Source of the DNA: Aquella oligotrophica | GTDB lineage: Bacteria; Pseudomonadota; Gammaproteobacteria; Burkholderiales; UBA11063 | Assembly: GCF_002892535.1 (NCBI RefSeq) | Contig: NZ_CP024847.1 | Location: 930,001-994,000 of the forward strand | Direction of reading: 5' to 3' | DNA length: 64,000 nt | In this document: positions 25,424 to 33,979 of the stretch, in pieces | Layout: every line of letters begins with the position of its first letter | How positions within the stretch are numbered: the stretch's first letter is position 1 | Position numbers and translations under genes: made by a program | The notes under the pieces: generated by a model | Seen by the model: the letters and a program-made list of their open reading frames with translations, nothing else | What the model was told of the DNA's origin: nothing | Database searches by the model: none

Positions 25424-25772
25424 CAAATAATTCCGGTTCTCGATTGAAATCAAGTTCTGGTTGATAGAGGAAATAAAATTCCTGATAGTCAAACTCCTCA
25501 TTCTGCAAATCATTTATTTGGATTAGAGGCGTTTCTATCCTGAATTGATTTTTGATTTGATCGATTTGTTGCTGAAATTCTGTTTTTAGGTTATTAAACT
25601 GTTCAATACCTGTCGTTTCATACAGCTGTGAACGAATATTGCTACTCATTTCGCGGAAAGTTGCAACTACTTTACCTGCTTTTCTGGCAATTATAGGCAA
25701 TTGTTCTGGACCAAAAATGATTAGTGAAATTACCAGTATAAGAATAATTTCACTAAAGCTAATACCAAACAT
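25416..25772 (-). CDS. tatB: Sec-independent protein translocase TatB
   Basis: A 118-aa TatB: one N-terminal membrane segment ([20 protein letters not shown]) followed by the Gly-Pro hinge (FGPEQLPIIARKAGK) and an amphipathic helix, then an acidic, Gln-rich tail. The Glu near the start of the membrane helix and the EQLP hinge distinguish TatB from TatA. It sits between tatA and tatC, overlapping tatA by one base (TAATG) and tatC by eight. Confidence 0.95.
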   Translation of the reverse strand: MFGISFSEIILILVISLIIFGPEQLPIIARKAGKVVATFREMSSNIRSQLYETTGIEQFNNLKTEFQQQIDQIKNQFRIETPLIQINDLQNEEFDYQEFYFLYQPELDFNREPELFDE

Positions 25773-25948
25773 TATTTTTTACTATCTTCTGAATGTTGTT
25801 TGTTATTAGTATTCTCATCGGTGGCGTTTTTAAAATTTTTTACTGCCTCGCCCAAATCCTGCCCGATATTCTTGAGTTTCTTGGTTCCAAAGACCATCAC
25901 AACAATTAAAAGCACGATTAACCAGTGCCAAATACTTATACTACCCAT
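25772..25948 (-). CDS. tatA: Sec-independent protein translocase TatA
   Basis: A short 58-aa gene found by reading the minus strand upstream of tatB. The protein begins [20 protein letters not shown], a single membrane helix, then [19 protein letters not shown], the conserved Gly hinge and amphipathic helix of TatA, and a short Asn/Lys-rich tail. The conserved F-G-x-K-K-L pattern is clear. AGGAAAA lies about 10 nt before the ATG. TatA oligomers form the translocation pore with TatBC. The stop overlaps the tatB start by one base. Confidence 0.95.
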   Translation of the reverse strand: MGSISIWHWLIVLLIVVMVFGTKKLKNIGQDLGEAVKNFKNATDENTNNKQHSEDSKK

Positions 25949-25962
25949 TTTCTATTTTCCTG

Positions 25963-26283
25963 TTAACGATTACCAAAAACATGTATATGCAGGTGAAAAA
26001 CCTCTTGTCCACCTCCAATGCCAGTATTAATTTGGGTTTTATATCCTTTATTTAATCCATGAAGGAGGGCTAATTTATTAGCTGTAATCATCATTTTTCC
26101 CATCAAATCCTGATCCGCATCTGTAAGTTCCAACATGCTTTCGATATGTTTTTTGGGGATTAACAATAGATGGACATCTGCTTTAGGGTTGATATCGTTA
26201 AAAACAAAGAGATCTTCATCCTGATACACTATTTTTGTTGGTATTGAACCATTAATAAGTTTACAAAATATACAATTAGTCAT
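25963..26283 (-). CDS. HIT-family (HINT-like) nucleotide hydrolase
   Basis: A 106-aa histidine-triad protein. The active-site motif His-x-His-x-His-x-x is FHLHIHVFGNR near the C-terminus. The N-terminus (CIFCKLINGSIPTKIVYQDE) has the Cys-x-x-Cys typical of HINT proteins, and DINPKADVHLLLIPKKHI follows. Such enzymes hydrolyse adenosine phosphoramidates. GGAAAG precedes the ATG. The gene is 14 nt upstream of tatA on the same strand; HIT-tat linkage is common in betaproteobacteria. Confidence 0.94.
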   Translation of the reverse strand: MTNCIFCKLINGSIPTKIVYQDEDLFVFNDINPKADVHLLLIPKKHIESMLELTDADQDLMGKMMITANKLALLHGLNKGYKTQINTGIGGGQEVFHLHIHVFGNR

Positions 26284-26441
26284 GAATTTCTTTCCATTTG
26301 TATAAAATCATTGGCTTGAATAGCTTTAAATCTTGATCTTGATGCGTATCGGGTGGTTTATGAATTTATTTATTATAAAGATCTAAACTCAATAAATAGC
26401 ACCCTTCAATATAAGCAAGTATTATACAGCTATTTATTTGA

Positions 26442-26450
26442 TGATATAAT
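26442..26450 (+). promoter_or_regulatory. Extended -10 promoter of the DUF945-like gene
   Basis: TGATATAAT about 95 nt before the ATG at 26545, without a recognisable -35 box. The 5' leader would be about 88 nt. Confidence 0.45.
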
Positions 26451-26544
26451 TATAGCTTAAAATTTTGGTTGTTAACAAGTGCAATACTGATTAAAGCTGT
26501 TACCATTCGGTTTTATGGTGGCTGCTTGTGGTATAGGAAGTTTA

Positions 26545-28098
26545 ATGTTAAAAAAGATATTGAAAATAAAGCTTAAGGTTGTTGGTGGGATTTTACTGAT
26601 TCTATTACTAGTACAATTAATTTCTGCATATTTCTTTGGTGTAATGGCAGAAAAACAACTGGATTTGCAGTTTAAATATATTACTGATACATCATTGATT
26701 AAGGTCGTTAGTCGAGACTATAATCGTGGTTGGCTTACTTCAAATGAAAGTGTAGTTTTATCGGTTAATAATCAGGTGCTAAAAAATGTACTGGCAATTT
26801 TACCTGGTGCTAATGCCCATGAATCAATTAATGCGCTTGCAAATGGTACTTATCAGATTCATTATACAACTAAAATAACTCACGGTTTATTTGCTGGCTG
26901 GTTGCATGGGACATTTATTCCCACATTGGCTTATGCTTCAACTGATATAGTTTTTCCTGACAAAATAGACAAACTTTTAACAAAATTTTTTGCTAGTAAA
27001 AAACCACTTGAAATAAACAATGTTATTTATTTAAATAAATCTGGACGCTATGTAATTTATTCACCAGGCTTTGGTTATGATGAAGCTTTATCTGGAGTAA
27101 AGATAAATTGGGGTGGTTTATATCTGAAAGTTGCGTATAATCCAGAATTTAATTATTTTAAAAATGATTTGTCAGCACCATTATTTGAATTGAATGCACC
27201 AACCAAAGGAGAGTTTGTTTTCAATGGGTTTGAATATGCTTCAGACTCACGTTATAGTGTAAACAATATAAAAGTTGGAACGACCGCGCTCAAGCTTGAC
27301 AATCTTAGGGTTGCTATGGCTGAATCTAATTCTGTTGGGCTGCGATTTGGTGAGATGGTTCACGCTCTGGTTGGGGTAAATTCAGCTGATTTTCTAAATG
27401 GAATTGATGTTATAAACCCGGCAAATTTTCAGATCCAAAATGTGGTTTATAATGCGATAAGTAAGGATGAAAATAATTTCTTTAGTGCTGCAGCCAAGGC
27501 TGGATTTGAGAGCCTAACTAGTAATAATAGAAAATATGGTCCAATGAATTTTGATTTGAGTCTAAATCATATTTCTTCGCCTGAATTTAGTAAATTACTT
27601 GATAATTTGAATGATACTGCCGGGCAGGATCAAACAGATCAACTAAGTAGAGACAAAACTATTGCCATGCTAAAAACGTATTTGACTCCTATTTTTGTAC
27701 AGCAACCTGAGGTTATATTAAATGGTTTCAGTTTGGTAACTCCAGATGGTGTAATTTCTCTTTCCGGGCGTGCGACTACAATTAATTTTGAATCTTCAGA
27801 TATGCAAGATCAGGCAAGCTTTATGAAGAAAATGTCGGCAAATATGAAATTTTCCGTACCTAAATCAGTTCTGGCATACTTCTTTATTTTACAAATGAAG
27901 TATTTCTTGACCGCAGGAAATGCGCAAATGGATCAACAAAGTAGCGATGCGTTGGCAAAAGTGGTTAATATACTTCTTGATAATCAGTTACATGTTTGGC
28001 TGAAAAAAGGGTTCTTAACGCAGAAAGAAAGCATGATTAGTAGTACAATTTCGCTTGAAAGTGGAACTGTTTACCTAAACGGCATTCCTACTAAATAG
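26545..28098 (+). CDS. DUF945 (YdgA-like) envelope protein
   Basis: A 517-aa protein with an N-terminal signal anchor (KVVGGILLILLLVQLISAYF) followed by a long beta-rich periplasmic domain, as in the YdgA/DUF945 family of proteobacteria. I start at ATG 26545, which has AGGAAG at the right distance; the frame begins ten codons earlier. Supporting family-like features are the early QLDLQFKYI, a Tyr-x-Arg-Gly-Trp stretch (YNRGWLTSNESVVL) and repeated beta-strand blocks ending in a domain rich in Asn and Leu. Molecular function of the family is unclear. It lies 9 nt before an MFS transporter gene, so the two are probably co-transcribed. Confidence 0.75.
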   Translation: MLKKILKIKLKVVGGILLILLLVQLISAYFFGVMAEKQLDLQFKYITDTSLIKVVSRDYNRGWLTSNESVVLSVNNQVLKNVLAILPGANAHESINALANGTYQIHYTTKITHGLFAGWLHGTFIPTLAYASTDIVFPDKIDKLLTKFFASKKPLEINNVIYLNKSGRYVIYSPGFGYDEALSGVKINWGGLYLKVAYNPEFNYFKNDLSAPLFELNAPTKGEFVFNGFEYASDSRYSVNNIKVGTTALKLDNLRVAMAESNSVGLRFGEMVHALVGVNSADFLNGIDVINPANFQIQNVVYNAISKDENNFFSAAAKAGFESLTSNNRKYGPMNFDLSLNHISSPEFSKLLDNLNDTAGQDQTDQLSRDKTIAMLKTYLTPIFVQQPEVILNGFSLVTPDGVISLSGRATTINFESSDMQDQASFMKKMSANMKFSVPKSVLAYFFILQMKYFLTAGNAQMDQQSSDALAKVVNILLDNQLHVWLKKGFLTQKESMISSTISLESGTVYLNGIPTK

Positions 28099-28107
28099 AT
28101 AAATAAG

Positions 28108-29394
28108 ATGCAAGAATCATTAAATAGTAATTCATTATTAAATAGTCGTAAGTTTTTACCACTATTTACAATACAGTTTTTAAATGCTATTAATGATCAT
28201 ATATTAAAAAATGCCATCCTTGTTATGATTACGTATCAGGGAATGGTGCTGGCAGGATTGAGTCGTGAGCTTTCAGTAAATATTGCTACTTTACTCTTTA
28301 TCCTGCCGTTTTTTCTCTGCTCGGCATATGCTGGTAAACTGGCTGATACTTATAGTAAAGTATTTCTTATAAAAATAATCAAATTTTGTGAGATAGGTAT
28401 AGTCATAGTTGCAATAATGGGCTTTATCACACATAATTTCTATATTTCAATTACTTCACTGGTTGCCATGGGCATACATTCAAGCTTTTTTGGTCCAATA
28501 AAATATTCAATTCTTCCGCAGTATTTTAGTGAGCGAAAACCGTTATTACTCGCTAATGGTTACATTGAGCTGGGTACTTTTGTGGCAGTCCTTCTTGGGC
28601 AAATGCTTGGCAGCTGGTATATGGCAAATAGGCAGCTAGAAATAGTTGTCGCAATGATGTTGGTATCAACATTTATGGGATTATTATTAAGTTTTCGCCT
28701 AGAAAAAACTATTCCTGCTGGCGAGCAGGAGAAAATAAATTGGAATGTTTTTCAGGAAACTTACCGAGTTTATAAGAAAATTACTGTTAATAAAAATATT
28801 CGCAATAACCTGCATGCCATTTCTTGGTTTTGGGCAATGGGAGTCATCTATACAACTCAACTTCCTGTATTTACTGAAAGCTATATGGGTGGCTGTGCAC
28901 ATGTATTTAGTATTTTATTAGGAGTGTTTTCTGTTTCAATTGGGCTTGGCTCGGTTGTCTGTGCCAAAATTTCTAATGGTCATATTCATAAACGGTTTGT
29001 TATTTATGGTGCTTTAGGAAAATCTGTTTTTAGTGTGATTCTGTTGTTTCTAAATTATACTGTAAAAAACCATTGCTTGGATCTTCCTGAGTTTAGTCAT
29101 CAATTAATTGGTCTTTTAAACTTTGGTTTAATCTTTCTAATTGGCTTTTCAGCTGGCTTTTACTCAGTAACTTGTTATAATGAATTACAGGTAATTTCGC
29201 CAATTAACATTTTATCTCAGGTGATTGCGGTAAATAATTTAATGAATGCGGCCTATATGGTTGTAGCATCTATTTTATGTTCAATTTTATTAATTTTTAT
29301 TAGCCTTTGGTGGTTATTAATGCTTACAGTTATTTGTAATTGTATTTTTGTACTTATCTATTGGCGCTTAAACTTTAAATTAGTTAACAATTAA
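28108..29394 (+). CDS. MFS transporter, LplT-like (lysophospholipid)
   Basis: A 428-aa major-facilitator protein with about 12 membrane helices. The N-terminal QFLNAINDHILKNAILVMIT and HSSFFGPIKYSILPQYF match the LplT branch, which flips lysophospholipids across the inner membrane for re-acylation. In E. coli lplT is paired with aas, and in many proteobacteria the MFS domain is fused to acyltransferase and acyl-ACP synthetase domains. Here the protein ends after the transporter and no acyltransferase gene follows. Its 3' end is only 10 nt from the convergent smr gene. Confidence 0.85.
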   Translation: MQESLNSNSLLNSRKFLPLFTIQFLNAINDHILKNAILVMITYQGMVLAGLSRELSVNIATLLFILPFFLCSAYAGKLADTYSKVFLIKIIKFCEIGIVIVAIMGFITHNFYISITSLVAMGIHSSFFGPIKYSILPQYFSERKPLLLANGYIELGTFVAVLLGQMLGSWYMANRQLEIVVAMMLVSTFMGLLLSFRLEKTIPAGEQEKINWNVFQETYRVYKKITVNKNIRNNLHAISWFWAMGVIYTTQLPVFTESYMGGCAHVFSILLGVFSVSIGLGSVVCAKISNGHIHKRFVIYGALGKSVFSVILLFLNYTVKNHCLDLPEFSHQLIGLLNFGLIFLIGFSAGFYSVTCYNELQVISPINILSQVIAVNNLMNAAYMVVASILCSILLIFISLWWLLMLTVICNCIFVLIYWRLNFKLVNN

Positions 29395-29404
29395 TATCTT
29401 TTTC

Positions 29405-29986
29405 TCATCGACCTAATTTTATTATTGTAACCCCGTTTCCTCCCTGTTTTGGGCTTCCATAGCTATAGCCAATGATTTGTGGTAGGTTTTGCAGATATCT
29501 GCGCACAATATTCATTAATACGGGTTGATTGTTGATTGAATTTTCTCCTTGACCATGAATTATTTTTAGGCAGCTAGCCTTATCATTTGCATTTATAAAC
29601 CTTTCTAATAGATCTAGGGCATGTAACTTACTATAGTTATGTAAATCAAGTACTGCACTTATTCTGAACTTTTCGTTACGCAGCTCTTTTGGTAGATTCT
29701 TTTGACCATACCGGAAAAAAGTAGCATCACTTTTGTATTCATCGAAAAAGTCAAATCCTTCCTGTTGCCTAGATTCGTATGGCTGAATTAATTTTCTTTC
29801 CAATTTTATCTGAGTTAGTTGTAATTCAACCGTATCATTACTAATGGCTTTAATATTGTTTTTGAGACAGTAATCTTTGAAGCTGATATCATCAAGCGTT
29901 TCATTTTTTGATTCTTGTTTTTCTATTCGATTTTTACTTATAAGTGTAGATTGTTTCTTTAGTTTTTTTAACTTGTCATGCCACAT
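29405..29986 (-). CDS. Smr-domain protein
   Basis: A 193-aa protein with a C-terminal Smr (small MutS-related) domain at about 105-193: AVLDLHNYSKLHALDLLERF (the LDLHG-like motif), CLKIIHGQGENS (HGKG-like) and the final GGNGVTIIKLGR. Such stand-alone Smr proteins act as endonucleases or in ribosome-collision handling. The LDLH motif keeps its His. I start at ATG 29986; the longer frame would use TTG at 30007. The N-terminal half is basic and helical (MWHDKLKKLKKQSTL). Confidence 0.88.
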   Translation of the reverse strand: MWHDKLKKLKKQSTLISKNRIEKQESKNETLDDISFKDYCLKNNIKAISNDTVELQLTQIKLERKLIQPYESRQQEGFDFFDEYKSDATFFRYGQKNLPKELRNEKFRISAVLDLHNYSKLHALDLLERFINANDKASCLKIIHGQGENSINNQPVLMNIVRRYLQNLPQIIGYSYGSPKQGGNGVTIIKLGR

Positions 29987-30074
29987 AATTATTTGCTTTA
30001 TCTTCAATTAAAATTATTTCTTGGGAGTGCGTGCCGATTATCAGTCCTCTTGTAAGCTCCCTACATCATTTATA

Positions 30075-30083
30075 TGCTATAAT
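30075..30083 (+). promoter_or_regulatory. Extended -10 promoter of msbA
   Basis: TGCTATAAT lies 42 nt before the msbA ATG at 30126; no clear -35 box. Confidence 0.5.
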
Positions 30084-30125
30084 TGATGATAACATATAAC
30101 TTGATAAAATTTCAATGGGGCATTT

Positions 30126-31886
30126 ATGGCAAAAGTTAGTTTTGATGAATCGTATCAATTATACCGTCGTATTTTTACGGCTTACCTCTCAAAATATTGG
30201 CGTAAATTTTCAATTTCTCTTGTAGCTATGGCTGTTGCAGCAGCTACCGAGCCTGCATTTGCTAGACTTATGAAGCCCTTAATTGATAAAGGCTTTACCG
30301 ACCAGGATAAGACTGCCATGATTCTTACTCCCTTGGCCGTAATGGGGATATTTTTTATCCGTGGTGCTGCATCATATGTTAATGAAACAACATCAACTTG
30401 GCTATCTGGTACTGTTGTAGAGCAGATGCGTCAGCAAATGTTTAATAAATTATTGCGTATGCCTGTTGCTTACTACGATAATCATAATTCTGGACGCATG
30501 ATTTCACGGATTTTATTTGATGTAACTCAAATTACGGATGCCGGGTTTAATGTCATTACAGTTACTGTTAAGGATGGCCTGACCATTATTGGATTATTAG
30601 GGCTTTTATTTTATACCGACTGGCAATTAACTTTGTTTTGTTTTTTTACCATGCCATTTGTTTTAGTTTTGGTAAGAATACTTGCCAAGCGCCTGCGTAA
30701 ATTAAATAAAAATAATCAGGAACAGTATGGTGAAATGACTCAGGTAGTGACCGAAGCTGTGTCAGGTCAGAAAGTAGTCAAACTTTTTGATGGTTATAGT
30801 TATGAAACCTCAAGATTTACTGACTTTGCTTCATCAATCAAAAAAAATAATGTTCGTCAGTCAGGAACTTCTTCACTTAATTCGGGATTAAGTCAATTTC
30901 TATTCGCAATGGCATTATCATGTATTCTTTATTTTGCAACTAGTCGTTCGCAAGCAAGCGGTTTTACTGCAGGGGACTTTGTTTCATTTATTACTGCGAT
31001 GATTATGATTGCCCAGCCAATGAAACGTATTACCAATGTAACCCAGTCATTGCAACGTGGTTTAGCTTCTGCTGAGTCAGTTTTTGAGTTTCTTGACGAA
31101 AAAGAGGAGGCTGATGATGGGCATGCTGAATTAGAAACAATTACTGGTAACATATCAATTCAGAATATGAGTTTTAAATATCCAGTTGCAGAAGACATGG
31201 CATTAAAAAATATAAGTGTTGAGATTCGTGCAGGGGAGACCGTTGCTTTAGTTGGTAGCTCCGGAAGTGGTAAAACTACTCTTGCCAATATGATTCCGCG
31301 TTTTTATTCACCAACCACAGGGGTAATAACTCTTGATAATCAGGATTTGGAAACTATTGCACTTAAAAGTTTGCGTAAGCATATTGCTTTAGTTAGTCAA
31401 GAGGTCGTGCTTTTTAATGATTCGGTTTATAATAATATTGCTTATGGTAGTAATTCTAACTTTACCAAGGAAGATGTTTATAATGCCGCAAAATTAGCTA
31501 ATGCATTAGAATTCATCGAGCAACTTCCAAATGGCTTTGATACTGATATTGGTGAAAATGGAACTCGTTTATCCGGCGGACAAAAACAGCGACTGGCAAT
31601 AGCGCGTGCATTATTAAAAAATGCGCCGATACTTGTTTTGGATGAAGCTACTTCTGCTTTAGATAATCAGTCGGAAAAGCTTGTGCAAGAAGCTTTAGAC
31701 CGATTAATGTCTAACCGAACAACATTAGTCATTGCCCATCGCCTGTCAACGATTCAGCATGCTGATAAAATTATTGTTATGGATAAGGGGCAGATTATTG
31801 AGGTCGGGAAACATGATGAACTATTGGCAAATAACGGTCATTATGCCAACCTATATAATATCCAGTTTAGAAATAATGGTGTATAA
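30126..31886 (+). CDS. msbA: Lipid A export ABC transporter MsbA
   Basis: A 586-aa half-transporter that flips lipid A-core across the inner membrane. Six membrane helices (about 25-310) include MRQQMFNKLLRMPVAYYD and SGRMISRILFDV, typical of MsbA. The nucleotide-binding domain has Walker A GSSGSGKTTL (near 380), the Q-loop SLRKHIALVSQEVVLFND, signature LSGGQKQRLAIARAL, Walker B ILVLDEATSALD and the H-loop VIAHRLSTIQ. Length and spacing are standard. It forms a single-gene unit ended by the terminator at 31914-31943. Confidence 0.95.
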   Translation: MAKVSFDESYQLYRRIFTAYLSKYWRKFSISLVAMAVAAATEPAFARLMKPLIDKGFTDQDKTAMILTPLAVMGIFFIRGAASYVNETTSTWLSGTVVEQMRQQMFNKLLRMPVAYYDNHNSGRMISRILFDVTQITDAGFNVITVTVKDGLTIIGLLGLLFYTDWQLTLFCFFTMPFVLVLVRILAKRLRKLNKNNQEQYGEMTQVVTEAVSGQKVVKLFDGYSYETSRFTDFASSIKKNNVRQSGTSSLNSGLSQFLFAMALSCILYFATSRSQASGFTAGDFVSFITAMIMIAQPMKRITNVTQSLQRGLASAESVFEFLDEKEEADDGHAELETITGNISIQNMSFKYPVAEDMALKNISVEIRAGETVALVGSSGSGKTTLANMIPRFYSPTTGVITLDNQDLETIALKSLRKHIALVSQEVVLFNDSVYNNIAYGSNSNFTKEDVYNAAKLANALEFIEQLPNGFDTDIGENGTRLSGGQKQRLAIARALLKNAPILVLDEATSALDNQSEKLVQEALDRLMSNRTTLVIAHRLSTIQHADKIIVMDKGQIIEVGKHDELLANNGHYANLYNIQFRNNGV

Positions 31887-31913
31887 TAAACTACATTTTT
31901 GCAGCTTAATGAT

Positions 31914-31943
31914 AAAAAAGTTGGTTTTAAAACCAACTTTTTT
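31914..31943. terminator. Bidirectional terminator between msbA and ppiB
   Basis: AAAAAAGTTGGTTTTAAAACCAACTTTTTT is a near-perfect palindrome: stem GTTGGTTT/AAACCAAC flanked by an A-run and T-run, so it can serve msbA on the plus strand and ppiB on the minus strand. Confidence 0.93.
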
Positions 31944-31958
31944 ATTTTGAACTAATGA

Positions 31959-32456
31959 TTAGACTATTTCCGCACTTTCGATGACAATGGCTTCTAGAGG
32001 GACATCGTCATGCATACCATGACGACCCGTTGCAACTAGTTTGATTTTATCCACAACTTCAGTACCTTCAACTACTTTGCCAAATACGGCGTAGCCCCAA
32101 CCATGAAGATTTTCACCACTGAAATTTAGAAAATCATTGTCTTTAACATTGATGAAAAATTGTGCCGTAGCCGAATGTGGTTGCATAGTACGCGCCATTG
32201 CAATTGTGTATTTATCATTTTTAAGACCATTATTAGCTTCATTCTTGATTGGCTCGCGAGTAGTAGATTCTTTCATGTTTTTATCCATGCCACCACCTTG
32301 AATCATAAAATTATCAATTACACGATGAAAAATCTTACCATTATAGTGACCTGATTTAACATATTCGACAAAATTAGCTACCGTCAAAGGGGCTTTTTCG
32401 GCATTTAATTCCAGTTTGATATCACCATGAGTGGTTTTTAGTAATACTTGAGTCAT
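31959..32456 (-). CDS. ppiB: Peptidyl-prolyl cis-trans isomerase B (cyclophilin)
   Basis: A 165-aa cytoplasmic cyclophilin. Active-site residues are visible in [16 protein letters not shown] (the FHR.I..FM.QGG motif), [18 protein letters not shown] and [10 protein letters not shown]. There is no signal peptide, so it is the PpiB type rather than periplasmic PpiA. AAAGGAAAAAG before the ATG is a strong ribosome-binding site. A copy of the 108-bp repeat lies 20 bp upstream of the start. Confidence 0.96.
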   Translation of the reverse strand: MTQVLLKTTHGDIKLELNAEKAPLTVANFVEYVKSGHYNGKIFHRVIDNFMIQGGGMDKNMKESTTREPIKNEANNGLKNDKYTIAMARTMQPHSATAQFFINVKDNDFLNFSGENLHGWGYAVFGKVVEGTEVVDKIKLVATGRHGMHDDVPLEAIVIESAEIV

Positions 32457-32476
32457 CTTTTTCCTTTCAATAATTG

Positions 32477-32584
32477 TAACTGCTCGGACTATCTCTCAAT
32501 AGCTACGTTGCAAGACTCCTTATTTACTTGTTTTGTAAACTGCGTCATCTTGCGCCTTGCTCTTGCTAAATATTCCGGCAGTTA
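32477..32584. repeat. 108-bp palindromic intergenic repeat, copy 2
   Basis: Same length and orientation as copies 1 and 3. The outer arms are identical to copy 1 (TAACTGCTCGGA / TCCGGCAGTTA). The centre keeps TTTAC-GTAAA while the 7-nt loop between changes (TTGTTTT instead of TTCTCAT), so the stem is kept while the loop drifts. It lies just upstream of ppiB and downstream of the gamma-carbonic-anhydrase-like gene. Confidence 0.8.
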
Positions 32585-32626
32585 ATGCGGTTACACTGTC
32601 TGAATAGTTATTCAATAATTTATTCA

Positions 32627-33154
32627 TTATCTATGAGACTTAGCGATTTTAACATAATGTTGTGCCGAATAGGCAATATGCTCGATTTCACTCTCACTAA
32701 GCTTACGGATTTGTTTAACTGGATTCCCAAAGTAAAGATAGCCCGATTCCAGCCGTTTACCTTGTGGAACTAAACTTCCGGCACCAATCATGACGTTTGA
32801 TTCGATATATGCATTATCAAGAATAGTTGTACCCATACCGATAAATACATTATTAGCGAGCGTACAAGCATGCAAGCAGCAGTTGTGTCCAATGGTTACA
32901 TTATCACCGATTATTAATGGGGTTTCTTCCGTCCGTCCGGGATTGCTATGCGTAACATGAAGCATAGTTAGATCCTGAACATTACTGTTCTTACCAATTT
33001 TGATATAACTTACATCGCCACGAGCAACTGAATTACACCAGATTGAGGCATTTTCAGCAATAAATACTTTGCCAATAATTACTGCGCTATCATCGACATA
33101 AGCACTATCATGAATTTCAGGTGAAATCCCAGCATATTTACGGATATTCTTCAT
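32627..33154 (-). CDS. Gamma-carbonic-anhydrase-like hexapeptide protein (YrdA type)
   Basis: A 175-aa left-handed beta-helix protein with hexapeptide repeats (VIIGKVFIAENASIWCNSVA, then VARGDVSYIKIGKNSNVQD). The three zinc-ligand histidines of gamma-carbonic anhydrases appear in MLHVTHSN and TIGHNCCLHAC. Length and pattern match YrdA/PaaY-like trimers, whose activity varies. It begins two bases after hslV on the same strand, so it is translated from an hslV transcript; the usual partner hslU is not here. Copies of the 108-bp repeat lie on both sides of this gene pair. Confidence 0.92.
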   Translation of the reverse strand: MKNIRKYAGISPEIHDSAYVDDSAVIIGKVFIAENASIWCNSVARGDVSYIKIGKNSNVQDLTMLHVTHSNPGRTEETPLIIGDNVTIGHNCCLHACTLANNVFIGMGTTILDNAYIESNVMIGAGSLVPQGKRLESGYLYFGNPVKQIRKLSESEIEHIAYSAQHYVKIAKSHR

Positions 33155-33156
33155 GA

Positions 33157-33699
33157 TTAGAAGTCAATCGTTTCAATAACATGATTAAGATTAGTATAAA
33201 TGCAAACTTCACCAGCGATAGTTAATGATTTCTTAACGATTTCAGAGGCAGATAAATGTTCAGTGTTATCTGTCAATGCTTTAGCCGCTGAATAAGCATA
33301 TGAACCACCCGAACCAATTGCCGCAATATTATGTTCCGGTTCTAGCACATCACCTGTTCCGGTAATAATCAGACTATGTTCTTTATCAGCAACAATCAAC
33401 ATTGCTTCAAGCTTTTGTAATACCCGGTCGGTACGCCACTCTTTGGCTAACTCAACTGCTGATCGCATCAATGCTCCACCATGTTGTTCCAGCTTAGCTT
33501 CGAATCTTTCAAATAGCGTAAACGCATCTGCTGTAGCGCCAGCAAAGCCAGCTAATACCTGCCCTTTATATAAGCGACGAATCTTCCGTGCGGTTGATTT
33601 TATTACTACATGTCCGAGTGTTACCTGTCCATCTCCGCCAACTGCTACCTGATTTCCTTTGCGTACGGCAACAATGGTGGTGCCATGATATTGTTCCAT
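33157..33699 (-). CDS. hslV: ATP-dependent protease subunit HslV
   Basis: A 180-aa proteasome-like peptidase that works with the HslU ATPase. I start at ATG 33699 with AAAGGAAT upstream; the ten residues before it in the longer frame are unlikely. The short propeptide MEQYHG is cleaved to expose the catalytic Thr of [40 protein letters not shown] and ICIYTN-like [15 protein letters not shown] complete the family pattern. Complete and apparently active. hslU is not adjacent on either side, which is unusual. Confidence 0.96.
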   Translation of the reverse strand: MEQYHGTTIVAVRKGNQVAVGGDGQVTLGHVVIKSTARKIRRLYKGQVLAGFAGATADAFTLFERFEAKLEQHGGALMRSAVELAKEWRTDRVLQKLEAMLIVADKEHSLIITGTGDVLEPEHNIAAIGSGGSYAYSAAKALTDNTEHLSASEIVKKSLTIAGEVCIYTNLNHVIETIDF

Positions 33700-33817
33700 T
33701 TTTATTCCTTTCGCTTGATGTTTGTGCAAGATTATAGCCTATATTATGATAAAATATGTGCCCTAAATTCAAGAATTCAAGAGCACCTACTCATGATATC
33801 TAAATTTAGTTATAATA

Positions 33818-33925
33818 AAACTGCTCGTACTATCTCGCAATAGCTGCGTTACAAGGCTCCTTATTTACTTCTCATGTAAATCGCGTCGCCTTGCGCCTTG
33901 CTCTTGCTATATATTCCGGCAGTTA
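33818..33925. repeat. 108-bp palindromic intergenic repeat, copy 3
   Basis: Third copy, with arms AAACTGCTCG / TTCCGGCAGTTA, internal CAAGGC / GCCTTG and central TTTACTTCTCATGTAAA. Similarity to copy 1 continues about 25 bp past the right end (ACATAGTATGGGTAGTTAC). It lies between the divergent hslV and thrS genes. Its own right arm ends 54 bp before the thrS start. Confidence 0.8.
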
Positions 33926-33979
33926 CAGGAGTTACATAGTATGGGTAGTTACAATAAAATTTTAGATTAAGGAATATAA

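Noticed and set aside
32477-33925. Composite transposon formed by repeat copies 2 and 3
   Set aside because: The copies have no coding capacity, no transposase lies between them and no target duplications could be seen.
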